A stretch of 8,700 nt of DNA from Acidobacteriota bacterium (GTDB lineage Bacteria; Acidobacteriota; Terriglobia; Terriglobales; Acidobacteriaceae). The notes beneath the pieces are model-generated. The model was not told the origin of the DNA. It searched no databases and saw only the letters and a list, made by a program, of their open reading frames with translations. Each line of letters starts with the position of its first letter. The first letter of the stretch is position 1. The stretch is taken from assembly GCA_021841795.1 (NCBI GenBank), contig JAKCDN010000116.1, forward strand, positions 1 to 8,700. Direction: 5' to 3'. The translations under genes and the position numbers were made by a program. This document shows, one piece after another, positions 5,452 to 8,700 of this stretch.

Positions 5452-6453
5452 TCAATCCGGCCGGCCGGCGATGGTTTGAAGCCGCGCGACGAGCCAGGCG
5501 ATGGCCTCGGATTCGTTGTCGATGCAGATGCGCAGAGGAACAGCCTGAAGAGGAACCCCGGCAGACAGGTTCGCCGACAATGAACCCAGCCGCGCGCGGT
5601 CCTTTTCAGTGGTAAGCAGGAGCGAGGCATGGGCGCCGCGGGCCGCGGCGGCAATGCGCTGGAGGTCGCCGGCGGAGTAGCGGTGGTGGTCAGCAAAGGC
5701 GAACCGCGCGGCGATGCGCAGCCCGGCGCGCTCAAGCCCGGCGAAGAACTGATGGGGCCGTGCGATTCCGCAAAAGGCGACGACGGGGCCATCGCACGGC
5801 GGCACGTCCATGCGCCGGCTGAGGCGCCACACCGGGCGCTCCCAGCCCTGAGCCCCGATCCAATCGGCGACGTCCGGCTCGTCCTGGGGGATGGCAAAGA
5901 CACTGGCGCGCGCAGCGGCATGCAGCGGCTCACGGAGATTGCCGGCCGGCAGCAGATGGTCGGCGAGGTCGCGCCGGCTGAGGAGCAGGATGTCGAGATC
6001 GCGATGGAGGCGGCGGTGCTGAAAGCCGTCATCGAGCAGATGCAGGCCAGAGCCGGAGGGGCCGGAACGCTCGGCCAGGAGGCCAGCCTGGTAGCGGTCG
6101 GGAGCGACAAAGACGGGCACGCCGGCCACGCGCGCGATCACGAGCGGCTCATCGCCGAAGCGCTCCGCGTCGCCGTGGGGATCAACGCGCAGGGGCGGCG
6201 TGGAGCGGGGCCTGCCGTAGCCGCGGGAGAGCACATCCACGCAGATGCCGCGGGCAGCGAGGGCCTGGGCGAGCGCAATGGCGAGCGGGGTTTTTCCGGC
6301 TCCGCCGACGGCGAGATTGCCCACGCTCACGACCGGCCAGCGCAAGCGGCGCACGGGCATGAGCCCGGTGCGCAACTGCGCCGCACGGAGCGCAAGCGTC
6401 AGGCGATAGGCGGGCGCAAGAGGCCAGAGCCAGGGACGAGCGGGGCGCGTCAT
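5452..6453 (-). CDS. lpxK: Tetraacyldisaccharide 4'-kinase (lipid A synthesis)
   Basis: Phosphorylates the 4' position of the tetraacyl disaccharide 1-phosphate using ATP, giving lipid IVA, at the cytoplasmic face of the inner membrane. The protein is 333 residues, normal for the family. It has an N-terminal hydrophobic/basic segment (about 5-30) that fits membrane association and a P-loop in SVGNLAVGGAGKTP (43-56). LSRGYGR (75-81), GDEPL (100-104), the acidic LLDDGFQHRRL (139-149), FADHHRYS (253-260) and TTEKDRARL (281-289) follow, the standard LpxK series. The start is ATG 6453, which overlaps the waaA stop as ATGA and has AGGAG eight bases upstream. A longer reading from 6495 would add 14 Arg/Ala-rich residues and is rejected. 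It is the second gene of the waaA-lpxK operon and is probably translationally coupled to waaA. Confidence 0.95.
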   Translation of the reverse strand: MTRPARPWLWPLAPAYRLTLALRAAQLRTGLMPVRRLRWPVVSVGNLAVGGAGKTPLAIALAQALAARGICVDVLSRGYGRPRSTPPLRVDPHGDAERFGDEPLVIARVAGVPVFVAPDRYQAGLLAERSGPSGSGLHLLDDGFQHRRLHRDLDILLLSRRDLADHLLPAGNLREPLHAAARASVFAIPQDEPDVADWIGAQGWERPVWRLSRRMDVPPCDGPVVAFCGIARPHQFFAGLERAGLRIAARFAFADHHRYSAGDLQRIAAAARGAHASLLLTTEKDRARLGSLSANLSAGVPLQAVPLRICIDNESEAIAWLVARLQTIAGRPD

Positions 6454-7745
6454 TGCGGCCGCTCCTGGCCGGAGGCGACGGCGAGCAGCGCGCAAATGGC
6501 CGCGGCGCAGCGATCGGTAGCGCCGGCCTGGCGCTCGAAGACTTCCCTTGCCCGCGCGCCCATGGCCGCGGCGGCGGCGGGATCGCGCAGCAGGGCGATG
6601 AGCGAAGGGGCCAACTGCCCGGCGGCGGCGGTGCGCAGGGCGCGGTGGGCGAGCAGGTCATCGACAATGGCGCGGAAGTTGGCGGTGTGGGGCCCCATGA
6701 CGATGGGCACGCCGAACTGAGCGGGCTCGAGAGGATTGTGGCCGCCGGCGGGAACCAGGCTGCCGCCGACAAAGGCCACGGCGGCGAGCGAGTAGACGGA
6801 CGCCAGCTCGCCAATGGTATCGAGGAGGACGATATGGCCAGGGCCGATGGGCCCGGGCGATGACGCGGACCAGTGGGACCGCCGGGTCCAGGAGAAGCCG
6901 GAGGTCTGCAGCAAAGCTGCCACGGCGGCGAAGCGCTCAGGGTGCCGTGGGGCAAGGACCAACGCCAGGCGCGGATCGACGGCGAGGAGTTGCGGCCAGG
7001 CGGCGAGGAGCGCAGCTTCTTCACCGTCGAGGGTGCTGCCGGCAACCAGCCAGCGGAGGCCGGCGCATTGGCTGAGCAGGCGGGTGGCCTCAGCCTGCCG
7101 GGCCGCGCGCACATCGAACTTGAGATTGCCGGCGACGGAGACGCGCGCGCAGCCGATGGCGGCGAGGCGATCGGCGTCGACCGCGGACTGCGCCTGAACC
7201 AGGCTGAGGCGGGAGAGCAGAGGTTTCCAGAAGGAGCGCAGGCTGCGATAGCGGGGCCAGGAGCGATCGGAGATGCGGGCATTGACGACGGCGACGGGAA
7301 TGGCGCGGCGAAAACAGGCGCTGAGGAGATTGGGCCAGAACTCGGTTTCCGCCAGAATGAGCATGCGCGGCTGGAGCGCACGCAGATAGGCGCGGACGGC
7401 CCAGGGCAGGTCAAGGGGACAGTAGAAGACGCGATCGGCGCCGAAGCGCTGGCGGGCAAGCGCCTGGCCGGTGAGCGTGGTGGTGGAGACGACCAGCGCA
7501 TGGTGCGGCAGCCCGGCATCGAGGGTCTGCACGAGCCGCGTAACGGCGAGCACCTCACCGACACTGACGGCGTGGACCCAGATGAGGGGGCGGTCGCGCG
7601 GGGCGAGCAGAGGCGCAGGAACGCGGCCGAGCCGCTGCGAGAGTCCCTGACGATATTTTTGCGTGGTGGCCATGCGCCAGAGCCACCACGGCGCCCCGGC
7701 CACGAGAACCACGAGCAGGGCCAGGTTATAGAGAAAGAGAATCAT
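6450..7745 (-). CDS. waaA: Kdo transferase (3-deoxy-D-manno-octulosonic acid transferase)
   Basis: Transfers Kdo from CMP-Kdo to lipid IVA, the step after LpxK, at the inner membrane (glycosyltransferase family 30). The protein is 431 residues, the usual size. It has an N-terminal membrane anchor (2-22), then the N-terminal Rossmann-like domain with WVHAVSVGE (56-64; E64 is the expected catalytic base), STTTLTG (87-93), ETEFWPN (133-139) and NARISDRS (155-162). The C-terminal domain carries AGNLKFD (205-211), AGSTLDGEE (235-243), APRHPERF (265-272), GELASVY (312-318) and GGSLVPAGGHNPLEPA (327-342), the nucleotide-sugar-binding part. Whether it adds one or more Kdo cannot be read from the sequence. 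The start ATG 7745 has only a weak ribosome binding site (GGAAGAG about 14 bases up). A TAG lies a few codons upstream in frame, so no longer start is likely. It leads the waaA-lpxK operon and is divergent from the gene at 7815 across 69 bases. Confidence 0.95.
   Translation of the reverse strand: MILFLYNLALLVVLVAGAPWWLWRMATTQKYRQGLSQRLGRVPAPLLAPRDRPLIWVHAVSVGEVLAVTRLVQTLDAGLPHHALVVSTTTLTGQALARQRFGADRVFYCPLDLPWAVRAYLRALQPRMLILAETEFWPNLLSACFRRAIPVAVVNARISDRSWPRYRSLRSFWKPLLSRLSLVQAQSAVDADRLAAIGCARVSVAGNLKFDVRAARQAEATRLLSQCAGLRWLVAGSTLDGEEAALLAAWPQLLAVDPRLALVLAPRHPERFAAVAALLQTSGFSWTRRSHWSASSPGPIGPGHIVLLDTIGELASVYSLAAVAFVGGSLVPAGGHNPLEPAQFGVPIVMGPHTANFRAIVDDLLAHRALRTAAAGQLAPSLIALLRDPAAAAAMGARAREVFERQAGATDRCAAAICALLAVASGQERPQ
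6462..6466 (-). promoter_or_regulatory. lpxK ribosome binding site inside waaA
   Basis: AGGAG on the minus strand, eight bases before ATG 6453, lies within the last codons of waaA. Together with the ATGA overlap at 6450-6453 it fixes the lpxK start and suggests coupled translation. Confidence 0.75.
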
Positions 7746-7814
7746 TCCGTACCGAATCGCTCTTCCGCCAGTCTAAAGCCGCGGAGCCTTGTTGATGGGA
7801 AGGTTCACGTTGGA

Positions 7815-8483
7815 ATGATACAGTCGAGGACGATGAGAATCTTGCGCGGAGCACCGCTTCTCATGGTCTGCGTGGCGGGGATGGGCTATGCGGTTGAGCA
7901 CACGCCGCCCGCGGTGGAGCCGGCGACCAGCTTTGCCGCGGTGGAGGTGCACGCGGCCGAGCACGTGGCCATTGCGGCGGAGCCGTACGACAGCAAGAAA
8001 AAAGAGTCGATATTCCGGATCGACTACCTGGGGCACAACGTGATGCCGGTGCGGCTGATCGTGACCAACCTGGGCGACAAACCAATCTCGCTGAGCGACG
8101 CGCGGATTCTTTTTGAGACGGCGGATGGAAACCGCATTCAGGCGGCGGAGCCGGAGGACGTGGAGCGCCTGATGACGCGGCAAGAACGGATGGGGGGAAA
8201 GATTCCGCTGCCGGCGCCGCTGCCGCCGATCCACACCAAGCCGAAAGGCAGCAACAAGGAGATCGAGCAGGACTTCAACACCTTCGAGTACTCGGCGCTG
8301 ACGGTGGAGCCGCACACGACGCGGGCAGGATTTCTGTTCTACGACGTCTCGGGCCTCAGCGATCCGCTGCTGGACGCCAAGCTCTACATCCGCTCGATCC
8401 GCGACGGTGAAGGCCACGAGCTGTTCTACTTCGAGATCCCGTTCAACAAGTATCTGCGCTCGAAGTCGAGCAGCATGAACTGA
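7815..8483 (+). CDS. Exported protein of unknown function, Ig-like domain
   Basis: I do not recognise a named family. From ATG 7815 it has 222 residues. GGGAAGG lies 11 bases upstream, and a second in-frame ATG at 7833 (216 residues) has GAGG only three bases upstream, so the start is uncertain. The N-terminus is a secretion signal: basic MRILRG, hydrophobic APLLMVCVAGMG, likely signal peptidase I cut after GYA (residue 26). Cys19 is preceded by LMV, a poor lipobox, so a lipoprotein is unlikely. The mature part has VRLIVTNLGDKPISL (79-93), ADGN (103-106) and VERLM (116-120), a Pro-rich linker (131-144), VEPHTTRAGFLFYDV (164-178) and a C-terminal strand pair ending FYFEIPFNKYL. This is the order expected of a beta-sandwich domain, and it resembles the membrane protein at 2374-2991. 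It is a hypothetical periplasmic or surface protein. Confidence 0.8.
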   Translation: MIQSRTMRILRGAPLLMVCVAGMGYAVEHTPPAVEPATSFAAVEVHAAEHVAIAAEPYDSKKKESIFRIDYLGHNVMPVRLIVTNLGDKPISLSDARILFETADGNRIQAAEPEDVERLMTRQERMGGKIPLPAPLPPIHTKPKGSNKEIEQDFNTFEYSALTVEPHTTRAGFLFYDVSGLSDPLLDAKLYIRSIRDGEGHELFYFEIPFNKYLRSKSSSMN

Positions 8484-8522
8484 CGGGGCGAAGGCGGCCG
8501 CGGCGGAGAAGCAGGCAGCGGA

Positions 8523-8547
8523 CCGCACGCCGCAATTGCGGATGCGG
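8523..8547. repeat. Inverted repeat between two convergent genes
   Basis: A perfect 12-base palindrome CCGCAATTGCGG (8530-8541) is flanked by an outer pair, CCGCA (8523-8527) and TGCGG (8543-8547), with one or two unpaired bases between. It lies in the 69-base gap between the exported protein and the QueD-like gene, both ending here. It could be a shared transcript-end hairpin, but no T-run accompanies it. Confidence 0.35.
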
Positions 8548-8552
8548 CACGG

Positions 8553-8700
8553 CTACTCGTAGTAAGTGGCCGTGGTGGTATCGGTTTCCCAGATGGTGCA
8601 GTCCTTGACGCGCACGCGGCCGGCAGTGACATCGGCAAGATGCCGATTGGTCTCGTCGTAGAAGTAGCGGGCCAGATTCTCAGCCGAAGGGTTGAGAACG
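8553..8700 (-). CDS. queD: QueD / 6-pyruvoyl-tetrahydropterin synthase-like protein, C-terminal end (partial)
   Basis: The gene runs off the right edge of the window. Only the last 48 residues are visible, read leftward from 8699 to the TAG at 8553-8555. They match the C-terminus of the QueD/PTPS family: PSAENLARYFYDE, a variable stretch, then V-R-V-K-D-C-T-I-W-E-T-D and TTTATYYE at the end. The glutamate in the WETDT motif corresponds to the conserved pterin-binding residue of the family. QueD converts dihydroneopterin triphosphate to 6-carboxytetrahydropterin for queuosine and other 7-deazaguanines. True PTPS enzymes look alike at this end, so the exact activity is open; the catalytic Cys, His and zinc ligands lie outside the window. 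Confidence 0.85.
   Translation of the reverse strand, partial: VLNPSAENLARYFYDETNRHLADVTAGRVRVKDCTIWETDTTTATYYE

Noticed and set aside
4782..6110. Minus-strand open frame spanning the end of citrate synthase and lpxK
   Set aside because: It crosses two real genes in the wrong frame, and the translation is low-complexity Ser/Pro/Arg.
5629..6720. Plus-strand open frame of about 360 codons opposite lpxK and waaA
   Set aside because: Gly/Ala/Arg-rich shadow of two well-supported minus-strand genes.
6873..7814. Long plus-strand open frame running into the exported-protein gene
   Set aside because: This part is antisense to waaA, whose motifs are unmistakable. The frame is open only because of high GC and happens to be in phase with the real gene starting near 7815.
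7833..7890. Lipoprotein signal in the exported protein
   Set aside because: Cys19 is preceded by Leu-Met-Val, which does not fit a lipobox; a signal peptidase I site after GYA is more likely.

Overview
The window is an ordinary-looking chromosomal stretch from a GC-rich, Gram-negative-type bacterium. The strongest hint is a member of the Acidobacteriota (Acidobacteriaceae-like). That placement is an inference from the high GC content, the protein style of PolX and citrate synthase, and a linked waaA-lpxK pair, which requires an outer membrane with Kdo-lipid A. I see no insertion sequence, integrase, tRNA, rRNA or CRISPR array.

Layout, left to right. (1) About 250 bases of leader with an 8-bp-arm hairpin, then a PolX-family DNA polymerase gene starting at a GTG (250). 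Its reading frame is broken by a run of seven G at 1410-1416. Removing one G restores a full 580-residue protein with polymerase and PHP domains. (2) About 380 bases with no gene, holding two GC-rich hairpins and a small AT-rich island. (3) A membrane-anchored protein of unknown function (2374-2991, +), overlapping tail to tail by 14 bases with a membrane-anchored long coiled-coil protein (2978-3805, -). (4) A 403-base divergent spacer with a large inverted repeat (14-bp arms) upstream of the coiled-coil gene and a plausible sigma70-type promoter upstream of citrate synthase. (5) Citrate synthase (4209-5345, +), followed by a perfect 22-base palindrome. (6) A leftward waaA-lpxK operon (7745 to 5452, -) with a 4-base ATGA overlap. 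(7) A divergent exported protein of unknown function (7815-8483, +). (8) The C-terminal end of a QueD/6-pyruvoyl-tetrahydropterin synthase-like gene running off the right edge (-).

The genes do not form one pathway. PolX is DNA repair, citrate synthase is the entry of the TCA cycle, WaaA and LpxK finish Kdo-lipid A at the inner membrane, and QueD makes a pterin precursor of 7-deazaguanines. The less expected content is as follows. The two unknown envelope proteins at 2374 and 7815 appear to share one beta-sandwich-like domain, with an ungapped 21-residue match of spacing. The coiled-coil protein has nine uninterrupted heptads. Three sizeable palindromes or inverted repeats lie in the spacers. 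I do not see convincing evidence for a new multi-gene system.
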